Source of the DNA: JAHJRJ01 sp037443685
GTDB lineage: Bacteria; Bacteroidota; Ignavibacteria; UBA10030; BY39
Assembly: GCA_037443685.1 (NCBI GenBank)
Contig: JBBINX010000069.1
Coordinates: forward strand, 1-12,287
DNA length: 12,287 bases
Direction: 5' to 3'
In this document: piece after piece, positions 1-7,845 of the stretch
Layout: each line of letters starts with the position of its first letter
How positions within the stretch are numbered: the first letter of the stretch is position 1
Notes under the pieces: generated by a model
Seen by the model: only the letters and a program-made list of their open reading frames with translations
What the model was told of the DNA's origin: nothing
Databases searched by the model: none
Position numbers and translations under genes: made by a program

Positions 1-2
1 TA

Positions 3-56
3 CAGAATCCGAGTAAGAAATTTGTCCAGGTTAAAAGGATGCTGCTGATGAAATAA
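3..56 (+). CDS. Possible 3' end of an upstream gene (partial)
   Basis: An open frame entering from the left edge reads 17 residues, ends in MLLMK and stops with TAA at 54-56. A hairpin terminator follows about 50 bases later, which is what the end of a transcription unit would look like. Nothing in so short a tail identifies the protein. Another frame is also open from base 1 to a TGA at 46-48, so the choice of frame is a judgement based on the lysine-rich, ordinary-looking composition and on the downstream terminator. Confidence 0.3.
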   Translation, partial: QNPSKKFVQVKRMLLMK

Positions 57-103
57 AATTAGAAGAGTCGGAATCTTAGAACGTTTTAAGTACTTTAGAT
101 TAT

Positions 104-137
104 AAGCCGGTCGAATTTACGACTGGCTTTATTATTT
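104..137 (+). terminator. Rho-independent terminator of the upstream unit
   Basis: Positions 104-113 pair with 120-129 in a 10-bp stem with one G-T wobble around a 6-base AATTTA loop. The tail (TATTATTT) is T-rich. The element lies between the possible upstream gene tail and the first hydroxylase gene, so it insulates the operon from upstream transcription. The tail is interrupted by A residues, so termination may be incomplete. Confidence 0.7.
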
Positions 138-177
138 GATTTCTTCTCTAAACTTTCGTAATTTTAACCCAAGTTTT

Positions 178-183
178 TATAAA
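178..183 (+). promoter_or_regulatory. Possible -10 box of the catabolic operon
   Basis: TATAAA lies 22 bases before the GTG start at 206 and after the upstream terminator, so an operon promoter is expected about here. No convincing -35 hexamer sits 16-18 bases upstream (the region reads TTTCGT). In AT-rich DNA such a hexamer is common by chance, so this is only a candidate. Confidence 0.25.
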
Positions 184-205
184 ATATCATTTTAAGGTCT
201 TCACA

Positions 206-1030
206 GTGTTAACCCATTTTAAATACTTCAAACCCAAGGATGAGAACGAGTTAATCGATCTGTTAAAATCGAATGGCAGCGATACAAAAATTTTAGCCGG
301 TGGTACTGATTTACTCGTTTTAATGAAGCAAAATATAGAACAGCCGAAGGTTCTCGTGGATATCAAAGGTATCTCCGATTACTCAAAAATAATTACTGAA
401 TCGGACGGCTCATTAACAATCGGGGCATCTGTTACCTGCAATGATGTAATTGAGAATGAGTGTATTCAGAAACATTTTCCGATTTTGGTGGAAGCAGCTA
501 AAACGCTCGGCTCCTACCAGCTACGAAACAGGGCGACAGTAGTTGGTAACATTTGTAACGCATCTCCTGCTGCTGATATGGCTGGACCGTTACTCGTGCT
601 CGGTGCTTCGGTTTTAGTTGGTAATCAAGGTAGTGGATATGAAATTCCACTCAAGAACTTCTTCACCAATGTCAAAAAGAATGCACTCAAACAAGGTGAA
701 TTTGTCAAAGCCATAAAAGTCCCAGCTTATTTCCGGGATGCTAAAAGCGGATACCTAAAAGCTTCCCGCATTAAAGGGCACGACCTTGGCATTTGCAACG
801 TTGCTATGAGTCGGGTTAACGGAACTCTAAAAGTAGCGGTTGGTTCTTGTGCGATTACACCCGTGCTCCTTCCAGATTTTGAAAGTAAAAAAATCAACAT
901 CAAGCTCATAATCGAAACTGCGATGAAAAACATTAATCCAATCGATGATATTCGTGGTTCAAAAGAATACCGAAAACATATAGTACAAGTTTTTATTAAA
1001 AGATTATTAGAGAAAGGAAATAGCAATTAA
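206..1030 (+). CDS. Molybdenum hydroxylase FAD-binding (medium) subunit
   Basis: This is the FAD subunit of a three-subunit xanthine dehydrogenase-family hydroxylase; it passes electrons from the [2Fe-2S] subunit to an acceptor such as NAD+. The 274-residue protein has the two FAD-contact motifs of the family: AGGTDLL at residues 31-37 and TVVGNICNASPAAD at 111-124. The C-terminal domain ends with the usual DIRGSKEYR motif near 248-256. It has no cysteine-rich insertion of the kind that carries the extra [4Fe-4S] cluster in 4-hydroxybenzoyl-CoA reductase. The start is GTG, the first start codon fitting the family N-terminus, with AAGG at 194-197. The gene overlaps the next one by a few bases, indicating translational coupling. 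The protein is slightly shorter than the usual 280-290 residues but complete. Confidence 0.93.
   Translation: MLTHFKYFKPKDENELIDLLKSNGSDTKILAGGTDLLVLMKQNIEQPKVLVDIKGISDYSKIITESDGSLTIGASVTCNDVIENECIQKHFPILVEAAKTLGSYQLRNRATVVGNICNASPAADMAGPLLVLGASVLVGNQGSGYEIPLKNFFTNVKKNALKQGEFVKAIKVPAYFRDAKSGYLKASRIKGHDLGICNVAMSRVNGTLKVAVGSCAITPVLLPDFESKKINIKLIIETAMKNINPIDDIRGSKEYRKHIVQVFIKRLLEKGNSN
1012..1018 (+). promoter_or_regulatory. Ribosome binding site pointing to an ATT start at 1026
   Basis: GAAAGGA lies inside the end of the FAD-subunit gene, seven bases before ATT at 1026. No ATG, GTG or TTG occurs in the iron-sulfur frame between its upstream stop (TAG, 1008-1010) and TTG at 1092. This site therefore supports a non-canonical start for the next gene. 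Confidence 0.5.
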
Positions 1031-1496
1031 AAATATAGAGATACATATCAACGGCCGGAAATATTCTCGTACAGTTCACTATAATAAAACATTGTTGGAA
1101 CTTCTCCACGATGACCTTGATACACTAAGTGTGAAAGAAGGGTGCGGTGAAGGCGAGTGCGGTGCTTGCACAGTATTAATGGATAATAAACCTGTTAACT
1201 CGTGCCTCATCCTTGCGGTAGAAGCAGATGGGACTTCAATAAGGACTGTTGAAGGTGAAGTAAAGGATGGGAAATTATCACCACTTCAGGAATCCTTCAA
1301 AAAAAATCACGCAACTCAATGCGGCTTTTGCACGCCGGGGATGATTATGTCTACACAGTCGCTGTTAGAAAGAAATCCCAAACCGGACGAAGAAGAAATC
1401 AAAGAAGCAATTGAGGGCAACTTCTGCCGTTGCACTGGTTACAGACAGATAATAGATGCAATCTCAGAGACAACAAAATTAAATTCTAAACCCTAA
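1026..1496 (+). CDS. Molybdenum hydroxylase [2Fe-2S] (small) subunit
   Basis: This small subunit carries electrons from the molybdenum site to FAD through two [2Fe-2S] clusters. Numbered from an ATT start at 1026 it has 156 residues, the normal length. Residues 1-75 form the plant-ferredoxin-like domain with cluster ligands C40, C45, C48 and C60; the helical domain carries C99, C102 (QCGFCTPG) and C134, C136 (CRCTG). All eight ligands are present. Residues 3-10 (NIEIHING) match the first beta strand expected in the family. That strand is lost if translation starts at the first ordinary start codon, TTG at 1092, which gives 134 residues. ATT lies seven bases after GAAAGGA and overlaps the preceding stop codon. 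ATT is a rare but genuine initiation codon (E. coli infC). A mutated or misread ATG is the alternative. Confidence 0.9.
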   Translation: MKNIEIHINGRKYSRTVHYNKTLLELLHDDLDTLSVKEGCGEGECGACTVLMDNKPVNSCLILAVEADGTSIRTVEGEVKDGKLSPLQESFKKNHATQCGFCTPGMIMSTQSLLERNPKPDEEEIKEAIEGNFCRCTGYRQIIDAISETTKLNSKP

Positions 1497-1627
1497 ACAA
1501 ACCAAAATTCTAAATATCATAATTTGAAATGTAATTTATTTTTTGGACATCTTGATTTTAAAAATTGTTTAGTTTACCTCAGGTGAATTAGGATTTCGAT
1601 TTTCGAAATTAAATTTATAATTAGTAT
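1497..1627. other. AT-rich spacer inside the hydroxylase gene set
   Basis: This 131-base gap separates the small and large subunit genes, which otherwise would be expected to abut. Its first half is repetitive low-complexity AT text of the AAATTCTAAATATC type. It then contains a 7-bp perfect inverted repeat (1593-1609) and a TATAAT at 1616-1621. The TATAAT has no -35 partner and would give an almost leaderless transcript. No open frame of interest and no clear Shine-Dalgarno sequence precede the large-subunit gene. Confidence 0.6.
1593..1609. repeat. Perfect inverted repeat upstream of the large-subunit gene
   Basis: ATTTCGA at 1593-1599 is repeated in inverse orientation at 1603-1609 around a TTT loop. 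It ends 18 bases before the ATG at 1628. It could be an operator half-site pair or an mRNA hairpin; there is no T-run after it, so it is not a terminator. Chance occurrence in AT-rich DNA cannot be excluded. Confidence 0.4.
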
Positions 1628-4000
1628 ATGAGTAAAAAATATAAATATATCGGTCAAAGCACTCCGCGAATAGATGCGGACGTCAAATTAACAGGTCAAG
1701 CGACTTATGTCGGCGATATGTCGTTCCCCGGAATGTTATACGCAAAAATGTTGACATCGCCACACGCACACGCAAAGATTAAAAAAATCGATACTTCTAA
1801 AGCGAAAGCACTCAACGGTGTCACAGCAGTTTTAACCGGCGCGGAGTTGGATTATCACGTCGGACTCTACCTTGTTGATAAAAGAATCCTCGCACGTGAA
1901 AAAGTCCGTTATCACGGTGAACCTGTGGCGGCTGTTGCAGCAGAAACTTTAGAAATTGCTGAACAAGCTGTTAGGTTGATTGAAGTCGAATACGAGGAGT
2001 TAAAACCGCTGCTTGATGTCGAAGAATCTTTCGAAGAAAAAGAGAACCTTGTCCATCCCGACCTCGGTAATTACAGTCATTTGAAGGCAGCATTTTATCC
2101 TCAACCCGGGACTAACATTTGTCATGTTTCTAAAATCAGAAAGGGAGATATTGAAAAAGGATTTGAAGAATCCGATGTAATATTCGAAAAGGAATACAAC
2201 AATCCTTCAGTACAGCATGTGCCCATGGAAACTCACGGAGCAATCGTTCAATGGGGAATTGGAGACAGAGTTACAATCTGGACGAGCGCACAATCTCCGT
2301 TTACAGTGCGTAATCTTTTCTGCCATACATTCAAATTATCTCATCATCAGGTACGAGTAATCGTTCCGTATGTCGGCGGCGGATTTGGAGGTAAAGCGGG
2401 AATTCATTTAGAACCGCTCGTCGGGTGTTTATCTCGTTCAGCAGGTGGCAGGCATGTAAAATTAATCGCGACAAGAAAAGAAGAATATAACACGCTACCT
2501 TGTCGCTGCGGTCTAAAATATAAAATTAAAACTGGTTTGAAACGCAGTGGTAAAATTGTTGCGCAAAAGCTAACACTACTGTGGAGTGCGGGTGCTTATG
2601 CTGACTATGCTGTGAATGTAACTCGCGCATCAGGATATTCTGCTGGAGGTCCATATAACTATCCGAATATTTCGATAGACTCATACTCAATATATACTAA
2701 TATGGTTTTTGGAACCGCTTACAGGGGATTTGGTCACGTAGAATTATTTTGGGGATTAGAAAGTCATATGGATTATTGTGCTCGAGAGTTAGGAATCGAT
2801 CCTTATGATTTCAGAATGATGAACTTGCTAAATCCCGGCGACACTACACCAACCGGCGAATATATTGCTGAGTCATCAGGTAATATCAAAAAATGTTTGG
2901 AAGCAGCAGTAAAAGAAATCGGATGGAACGGCATTAAAAGTGATGAGCAAAGAGTTGTTGAGATTAAAAGTGGAAAAGTTCGTGGCAAAGGTTTTGCAGT
3001 TTTACACAAAGCACCAGCGATGCCGACTAATACTTCGAGTACGTGTGTTATTAAAATGAACGAAAATGGGTCAATTATTCTTAACATCTCCGCAACTGAC
3101 TATGGCAACGGCACTTACACACCTATGGCTCAGATTGCAGCCGAAGAGTTGGATATTCCGTTATCAAAAGTTCATGTAGCCTACGAAACCGACACCGACC
3201 GCGATCCATACGATTGGCAAACTGTTGCATCCCGTTTTGCCGCGATGGGCGGACGCGCTGTTATTAACGCCTGTAACGATGTGAAAAAGAAAATGTCGGA
3301 AGTAGCGGCAAAAGTCTTCGATTGTTCATCCGATAATTTTATCTTTCTGAATGAAAAAGTAATCCATAAAAATGATCCACAGAAGTTTATTCCTTACGAT
3401 AAACTTGCAATCGGTTATACTTTCCCTAATGGTAATACTATTGGAGGACCGATAATAGGTGTTGGAGTTTATATGGCAGAGGGCTTGACGAATTTAGACA
3501 AAGAAACAGGTCAAGGGCTCCCTGCTTTTAATTGGACCTACGGTGCGCACGCAATCGAAGTAGAAGTGGATGTTGAAACTGGAGAATTTACCGTTCTCAA
3601 AATTGCTTCAGCTTTTGATGTAGGGCAAGTTCTTAATTATGAATCACTAAAAGGTCAAGTTATTGGCGGGATAATTCAAGGGCTTGGCACTGCGATATGT
3701 GAACGATATGTGTACGACAATAAAGGTCGGCTGTTAAACAATTCGTTCACAGATAATAAAATTCCTACTGCAAAAGATATCCCATTGGAGATTGTTCCAA
3801 TATTCATCGAAACGCCTCACGATAAAGGTGCCTACGGTGCACGCGGCGCGGCTGAACATCCTATGATTTCGGTTGCCCCCGCGATCGGTAACGCACTCAG
3901 AGATGCACTCGGAATTGAGTTAACCGAGATGCCGATACGTGCCGAGGATGTTTGGAAGGCTTCACAGAAAGTACTTGTCTTTGAACCCGTCTCGTCCTAA
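1628..4000 (+). CDS. Molybdenum hydroxylase molybdopterin-binding (large) subunit
   Basis: This catalytic subunit (790 residues, normal for the family) hydroxylates a carbon, usually next to a ring nitrogen or an aldehyde carbon, with oxygen from water. The a/b hammerhead domain covers roughly residues 18-130; the molybdopterin-binding domain follows. Family motifs are Q222 in AQSPF, GGGFGGK at 250-256, YRGFG at 365-369 and GNGTYTPMAQ at 493-502. The presumed catalytic base is E743 in GAAEHP. By position, A257 replaces the purine-anchoring Glu802 of bovine xanthine oxidase, while R366 matches Arg880. True purine oxidation is therefore doubtful. The AYRCSFR loop of CO dehydrogenase is absent. 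The ATG start gives the expected N-terminus but lacks a clear Shine-Dalgarno sequence. The 3' end overlaps the start region of the DUF2877 gene. Confidence 0.94.
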   Translation: MSKKYKYIGQSTPRIDADVKLTGQATYVGDMSFPGMLYAKMLTSPHAHAKIKKIDTSKAKALNGVTAVLTGAELDYHVGLYLVDKRILAREKVRYHGEPVAAVAAETLEIAEQAVRLIEVEYEELKPLLDVEESFEEKENLVHPDLGNYSHLKAAFYPQPGTNICHVSKIRKGDIEKGFEESDVIFEKEYNNPSVQHVPMETHGAIVQWGIGDRVTIWTSAQSPFTVRNLFCHTFKLSHHQVRVIVPYVGGGFGGKAGIHLEPLVGCLSRSAGGRHVKLIATRKEEYNTLPCRCGLKYKIKTGLKRSGKIVAQKLTLLWSAGAYADYAVNVTRASGYSAGGPYNYPNISIDSYSIYTNMVFGTAYRGFGHVELFWGLESHMDYCARELGIDPYDFRMMNLLNPGDTTPTGEYIAESSGNIKKCLEAAVKEIGWNGIKSDEQRVVEIKSGKVRGKGFAVLHKAPAMPTNTSSTCVIKMNENGSIILNISATDYGNGTYTPMAQIAAEELDIPLSKVHVAYETDTDRDPYDWQTVASRFAAMGGRAVINACNDVKKKMSEVAAKVFDCSSDNFIFLNEKVIHKNDPQKFIPYDKLAIGYTFPNGNTIGGPIIGVGVYMAEGLTNLDKETGQGLPAFNWTYGAHAIEVEVDVETGEFTVLKIASAFDVGQVLNYESLKGQVIGGIIQGLGTAICERYVYDNKGRLLNNSFTDNKIPTAKDIPLEIVPIFIETPHDKGAYGARGAAEHPMISVAPAIGNALRDALGIELTEMPIRAEDVWKASQKVLVFEPVSS

Positions 4001-4832
4001 AATAGCTTCATATATCAAAAAGTATTTGGGTGAACAAAAAGTGAATACGTTTTCTGTTCACTCGGTTTTTAAAAATGTCGTGAATTATTCTGATGGTTAC
4101 TCACTGTTCTCAATATCAAATTCCACTACAGCGATGACCCCTACAAGCATTGTATTAGATGAACTGAATTTGTACGAAAAATTCTTAAACTATTCTAGAT
4201 CGGGATTTGTTTTAAACCTGGATTATCCAATTTTAATTATGCAGGAATTGCAATTATCTGTTTTGAACGCAGAAGTTATTGATACTAAAATCGAGTTGTA
4301 CTCGTCGCCGCCTACAAATTATATTGAACGATTTCAAAAAGAGGTCTGCCAATACACTAAAAATCGAAAAGGGATTATTGAACTTTTCCATAAAGATAGA
4401 TGCAGCGATGTTGTAGTAGGAAGAATCGGAGAAATTTTAAATGCTTTAAGGCAGAATATATTATGGAACGATACAGAAACTTTTAAACGGAACCTCGGAA
4501 AGTTATTGGGGCTTGGATATGGATTAACACCGTCGGGAGACGACTTTATTTATGGTTTCTTTGCTGCCCTGAAAATTTTTAATTTTAAACCGGATTTATC
4601 GCTGCTGATTGAGCAAATGATTGATGAAAACAGGAACCGTATTGGAGATATAAGTTTTAATTCTCTCAATTCTCTTCGCTGTGGACATATATTTTCTCCA
4701 ATCAAAGAGTTACTTCATAGTTTGTGCAGCGGTGAAAGTTGTACAAATCCAATCAATATACTGCTTGACTACGGGGCGACGTCTGGAGTTGACACATTGG
4801 CTGGAGTTCTGTTTGCATTAGAATCTCCCTAA
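3981..4832 (+). CDS. allH: DUF2877 protein, AllH-like carbamoyltransferase component
   Basis: This is a DUF2877 family protein, related to AllH (YlbF) of E. coli, one of three proteins reported to make up oxamic transcarbamylase. The conserved C-terminal half is clear: GLGYGLTPSGDD at residues 177-188 and GATSGVDTLAG at 265-275, counted from TTG at 3981. The N-terminal part has the VHSVFKNVVN strand typical of the family. The start is uncertain. The frame has no ATG beyond 3948, which lacks a Shine-Dalgarno; GTG 3939, ATG 3948, TTG 3975 and TTG 3981 are all possible. TTG 3981 is preferred because AGAAAG lies nine bases upstream and the 283-residue product is close to the family length. All choices overlap the hydroxylase gene. 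FdrA follows after 12 bases. Confidence 0.85.
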   Translation: MNPSRPKIASYIKKYLGEQKVNTFSVHSVFKNVVNYSDGYSLFSISNSTTAMTPTSIVLDELNLYEKFLNYSRSGFVLNLDYPILIMQELQLSVLNAEVIDTKIELYSSPPTNYIERFQKEVCQYTKNRKGIIELFHKDRCSDVVVGRIGEILNALRQNILWNDTETFKRNLGKLLGLGYGLTPSGDDFIYGFFAALKIFNFKPDLSLLIEQMIDENRNRIGDISFNSLNSLRCGHIFSPIKELLHSLCSGESCTNPINILLDYGATSGVDTLAGVLFALESP

Positions 4833-4844
4833 ACAAAAAGATTT

Positions 4845-6392
4845 ATGGATAAAATAATAATTAAAAAAAATACTTACTACGATTCGATCAGTTTAATGAT
4901 GATTTCTGAAAAAGCAAAGTTGCTCTCAAACGTTACGGATGTTGTTGTATCGATGGGAACAGAAACAAACAAAGAACTGTTACGAGACATCAATTTTGAT
5001 GATGAAAGATTAAGTGATGTCGGTCCAAACGATTTAATTATTGCGATCCGCACCGACGATGAAAAGTCGATTGTAGAAGCATCAAAGAGTATTGAAGTTA
5101 TGCTAACGGAAAAAGAAATTAAGTCGGTCGTTGGTGAAGGTAGAAAAATTACATCAATTCAATATGCACTCAAACAAAATTCAGATTCGAACCTTGTCAT
5201 CATATCGGTACCGGGTGAGTATGCGTACTTAGAAGCGAAGAAAGCACTCGTTGCCGGGAAGCACGTAATGCTTTTCAGCGATAACGTAACTATTGATGAA
5301 GAAAATGACCTAAAAGAATATGCGGTTTCTAAAGGTCTCTTGATGATGGGACCAGATTGTGGAACAGTAATCATTAACAATGTACCACTTGCTTTTGCAA
5401 ATGCAATACCGAAAGGTACAATCGGTATTGTGGGGGCTTCTGGAACCGGGAGTCAAGAAGTGAGTAGTTTAATTGCGAGGGCTGGTTCGGGAATTTCACA
5501 ATTAATCGGTACAGGTGGTAGAGACTTGTCTGAAAAAATTGGGGGGAAGATGATGTTGCTTGGAATAGATGCACTTAAACACGACTCAAGCACAAAGGTG
5601 GTCGTTTTAATTTCAAAACCCCCAGCGCCATCGGTGATGGAAAAAGTATTAATCCACGCATCAAACTGTAGTAAACCAGTTGTCGTACATTTTATCGGTA
5701 GCGATATATCTGTTGTTGAGAAGTATAAACTGAAGGTAGCAAAATCCTTAGAAGAAACCGCCGTTAAAGCAGTAGAGCTTGCAACTGGGAAAAGAATTAG
5801 TTTTACGATTGAAGAAAATGAGTTAGAAAAAATAGCCAACTCTGAAATTTCCAAGATGAATAAAAATCAAAAATACATCAGAGGTCTTTACTCTGGTGGA
5901 ACACTTTGTGATGAAGCGCTGGTGTTTCTTCAAAAAAAATTCGGTAAGGTATATTCCAACACTCCGCTGGATAAAGAGTATAAGTTACAAGACAGCCGCA
6001 TTTCAAAAAAAGACACGATTGTCGATTTAGGTGACGATGAATTTACAAAAGGTAAAGCCCATCCAATGATAGATCCGTCATATCGAAAGTTGAGGTTACT
6101 AAATGAATCAAAAGATTCTGAAGTTGCAATTATTTTACTCGATATAGTCATCGGTTATGGTTCTCATCCCGACCCAGCCGGTGCGATATCCGAGACGATT
6201 GTTGATGCTAAAACAGAATTTAGAAAACGTGGTCAGTATTTATCCGTCATCGCCTCCGTTTGCGGTACAGAAAAAGATCCGCAGGTGTTGTCACAGCAAG
6301 AAGCAAAATTAAGAAACGCAGGTGTAGTTTGTATGCCAAGTAATTATCAAGCAATCCGGTTAGCATCTACAATAAAGGAGTTATTGACGTGA
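4845..6392 (+). CDS. fdrA: FdrA / AllF, succinyl-CoA synthetase-like carbamoyltransferase component
   Basis: FdrA (AllF) is built from domains related to the alpha subunit of succinyl-CoA synthetase but works, with AllG and AllH, in oxamic transcarbamylase of E. coli. The 515-residue protein is of normal family length. Visible motifs are VPGEYAYLEA near 122-131, MGPDCGTVI at 168-176, the glycine-rich GIVGASGTGSQE at 194-205 and RGLYSGGTLCDEA at 346-358. In the C-terminal half HPMIDP lies at 406-411 and D433-G437-G439-H441-DP at 433-444. I see no phosphohistidine segment of the GHAGA type, consistent with FdrA rather than a true acyl-CoA ligase. The start is ATG, 12 bases after the DUF2877 gene. 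The stop overlaps the AllG start (GTGA), so the two are translationally coupled. Confidence 0.93.
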   Translation: MDKIIIKKNTYYDSISLMMISEKAKLLSNVTDVVVSMGTETNKELLRDINFDDERLSDVGPNDLIIAIRTDDEKSIVEASKSIEVMLTEKEIKSVVGEGRKITSIQYALKQNSDSNLVIISVPGEYAYLEAKKALVAGKHVMLFSDNVTIDEENDLKEYAVSKGLLMMGPDCGTVIINNVPLAFANAIPKGTIGIVGASGTGSQEVSSLIARAGSGISQLIGTGGRDLSEKIGGKMMLLGIDALKHDSSTKVVVLISKPPAPSVMEKVLIHASNCSKPVVVHFIGSDISVVEKYKLKVAKSLEETAVKAVELATGKRISFTIEENELEKIANSEISKMNKNQKYIRGLYSGGTLCDEALVFLQKKFGKVYSNTPLDKEYKLQDSRISKKDTIVDLGDDEFTKGKAHPMIDPSYRKLRLLNESKDSEVAIILLDIVIGYGSHPDPAGAISETIVDAKTEFRKRGQYLSVIASVCGTEKDPQVLSQQEAKLRNAGVVCMPSNYQAIRLASTIKELLT

Positions 6393-7813
6393 ATAATCAA
6401 TCAATAAAACTATTCATGGAGAAACTCTCTGTAGTAAATGTCGGGCTTGAATCGTTCCACACAGACTTAATCCGGCAAGATGTAAATTCAATTCATGTCC
6501 ATTGGAAACCACCCGCGACAAACGATAAAAATGTAATCGCAGCATTAAAACTACTATACACAGACGCCGTGGAGGAAGCTAATCGCAAAGTTGTTGATGT
6601 TATTTCAAGCGGACATCCGAAACTAATAGGTACCGGCATCGCTAAAGATATTATCAACGATTTAACTCCTACAACATTTCTCCACGCTGGACCACCCGTA
6701 ACATGGGAACGAATGTGTGGTCCGATGCGCGGAGCAGTCATTGGCGGTATTCTCTACGAAGGTTTAGCAAAGAATGTGAACGATGCCGAAAAACTTGCGT
6801 CTTCAAAAATCGATTTTCATCCGTGTCATCACTTTCATGCAGTGGGACCAATGGCAGGCATTCTTACACCATCGATGCCGCTTTGGATTGTGCAAAATGA
6901 AAAATACGGCAATCTCGCATTTGCCACGATGAATGAGGGACTTGGAAAAGTCCTTCGCTTTGGCGCATATGGACCTGAAGTTATTGAACGATTGAACTGG
7001 ATGCGAGATGAGCTATACCCGATATTAAAACAAGCCCTCGAAATCAAAGGTCCGATTGACTTGCGTGTCCTGATTGCACAAGCATTGCAAATGGGTGATG
7101 AATGTCATAACAGGAATAAAGCCCTTACCTCGCTATTTTATCGTGAAATTGCACCAGCCATAGTGAAAACAGATTTTAGTAATGAGGAAAAAGTAAAAGT
7201 TTTAGAGTTCATTAATTCAAACGACCATTTCGGTTTGAACCTTTCGATGCCTGCCGCGAAATCAATAATGGAACCGACTGAGGGAATTGAAAACTCGACG
7301 ATAGTTTCTACAATGGCAAGAAATGGAACAGATTTTGGAATTAGGGTTGCCGGCTTGAAAGGACAATGGTTTACATTCGAATCACCAAGGGTGAAAGGAC
7401 TTTATTTCCCAGGTTATTCGGAAAAGGACGCGGCGCCCGACCTTGGCGACTCTGTGATAACTGAAACTTCTGGTTTTGGTGGATTTGCAATGGCTGCTGC
7501 ACCAGCAATCGTCGGGTTCGTGGGGGGCAAACCTTCCGATGCAATTAATTACACAGAGAAAATGTATCACATCACCTTGACTGAAAATAGATTTTTTCAG
7601 ATACCCTCACTCGGCTTTCGTGGAACTCCATCGGCTATTGATATTCGCAACGTAATTGAAACCGGGATTCTTCCTATTATCAACACAGGTATCGCTCATA
7701 AAAATGCAGGGGTTGGACAAGTGGGAGCTGGACTTGTAAATCCACCGATGGAATGTTTTGAGAAAGCTGTTGTAACATTGGGCTTTGGTTCAGCTAACAA
7801 TTTTGCAATATAA
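6389..7813 (+). CDS. allG: DUF1116 protein, AllG-like carbamoyltransferase component
   Basis: This DUF1116 protein is the homologue of E. coli AllG (YlbE), a partner of FdrA and AllH. In E. coli the trio splits oxalurate phosphorolytically into oxamate and carbamoyl phosphate. The 474 residues carry the family signatures HAGPPVTWERMCGPMRGA at 99-116, HPCHHFHAVGPMAG at 144-157, with clustered histidines and a cysteine, and MGDECHNRN at 235-243. The C-terminal third contains glycine-rich segments and the conserved GVGQVGAG. Translation begins with GTG overlapping the fdrA stop by four bases and has an excellent AAGGAG at 6375-6380, eight bases upstream. Which substrate receives or gives the carbamoyl group here cannot be told from sequence. 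The cyclase gene follows after 32 bases with its own strong ribosome binding site. Confidence 0.93.
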   Translation: MNNQSIKLFMEKLSVVNVGLESFHTDLIRQDVNSIHVHWKPPATNDKNVIAALKLLYTDAVEEANRKVVDVISSGHPKLIGTGIAKDIINDLTPTTFLHAGPPVTWERMCGPMRGAVIGGILYEGLAKNVNDAEKLASSKIDFHPCHHFHAVGPMAGILTPSMPLWIVQNEKYGNLAFATMNEGLGKVLRFGAYGPEVIERLNWMRDELYPILKQALEIKGPIDLRVLIAQALQMGDECHNRNKALTSLFYREIAPAIVKTDFSNEEKVKVLEFINSNDHFGLNLSMPAAKSIMEPTEGIENSTIVSTMARNGTDFGIRVAGLKGQWFTFESPRVKGLYFPGYSEKDAAPDLGDSVITETSGFGGFAMAAAPAIVGFVGGKPSDAINYTEKMYHITLTENRFFQIPSLGFRGTPSAIDIRNVIETGILPIINTGIAHKNAGVGQVGAGLVNPPMECFEKAVVTLGFGSANNFAI

Positions 7814-7845
7814 ACTATTACATAAAATTCACAAAGGAGAATAAA

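Noticed and set aside
727..1026. 99-residue frame on the minus strand
   Set aside because: It lies entirely within the FAD-subunit gene, whose protein has clear family motifs; no own ribosome binding site or recognisable domain.
206..1030. 4-hydroxybenzoyl-CoA reductase-type FAD subunit
   Set aside because: The protein has no cysteine-rich insertion for the additional [4Fe-4S] cluster and is about 50 residues shorter.
2803..3087. 94-residue minus-strand frame inside the large-subunit gene
   Set aside because: Shadow of a well-conserved coding region.
1628..4000. CO dehydrogenase large subunit (CoxL)
   Set aside because: The CoxL active-site loop (AYRCSFR or AYRGAGR) is absent; the corresponding place reads YRGFG, as in xanthine dehydrogenase-type hydroxylases.
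5453..5854. 133-residue minus-strand frame inside fdrA
   Set aside because: Serine/phenylalanine-rich composition typical of the reverse complement of a coding strand; the plus-strand FdrA motifs are intact across it.
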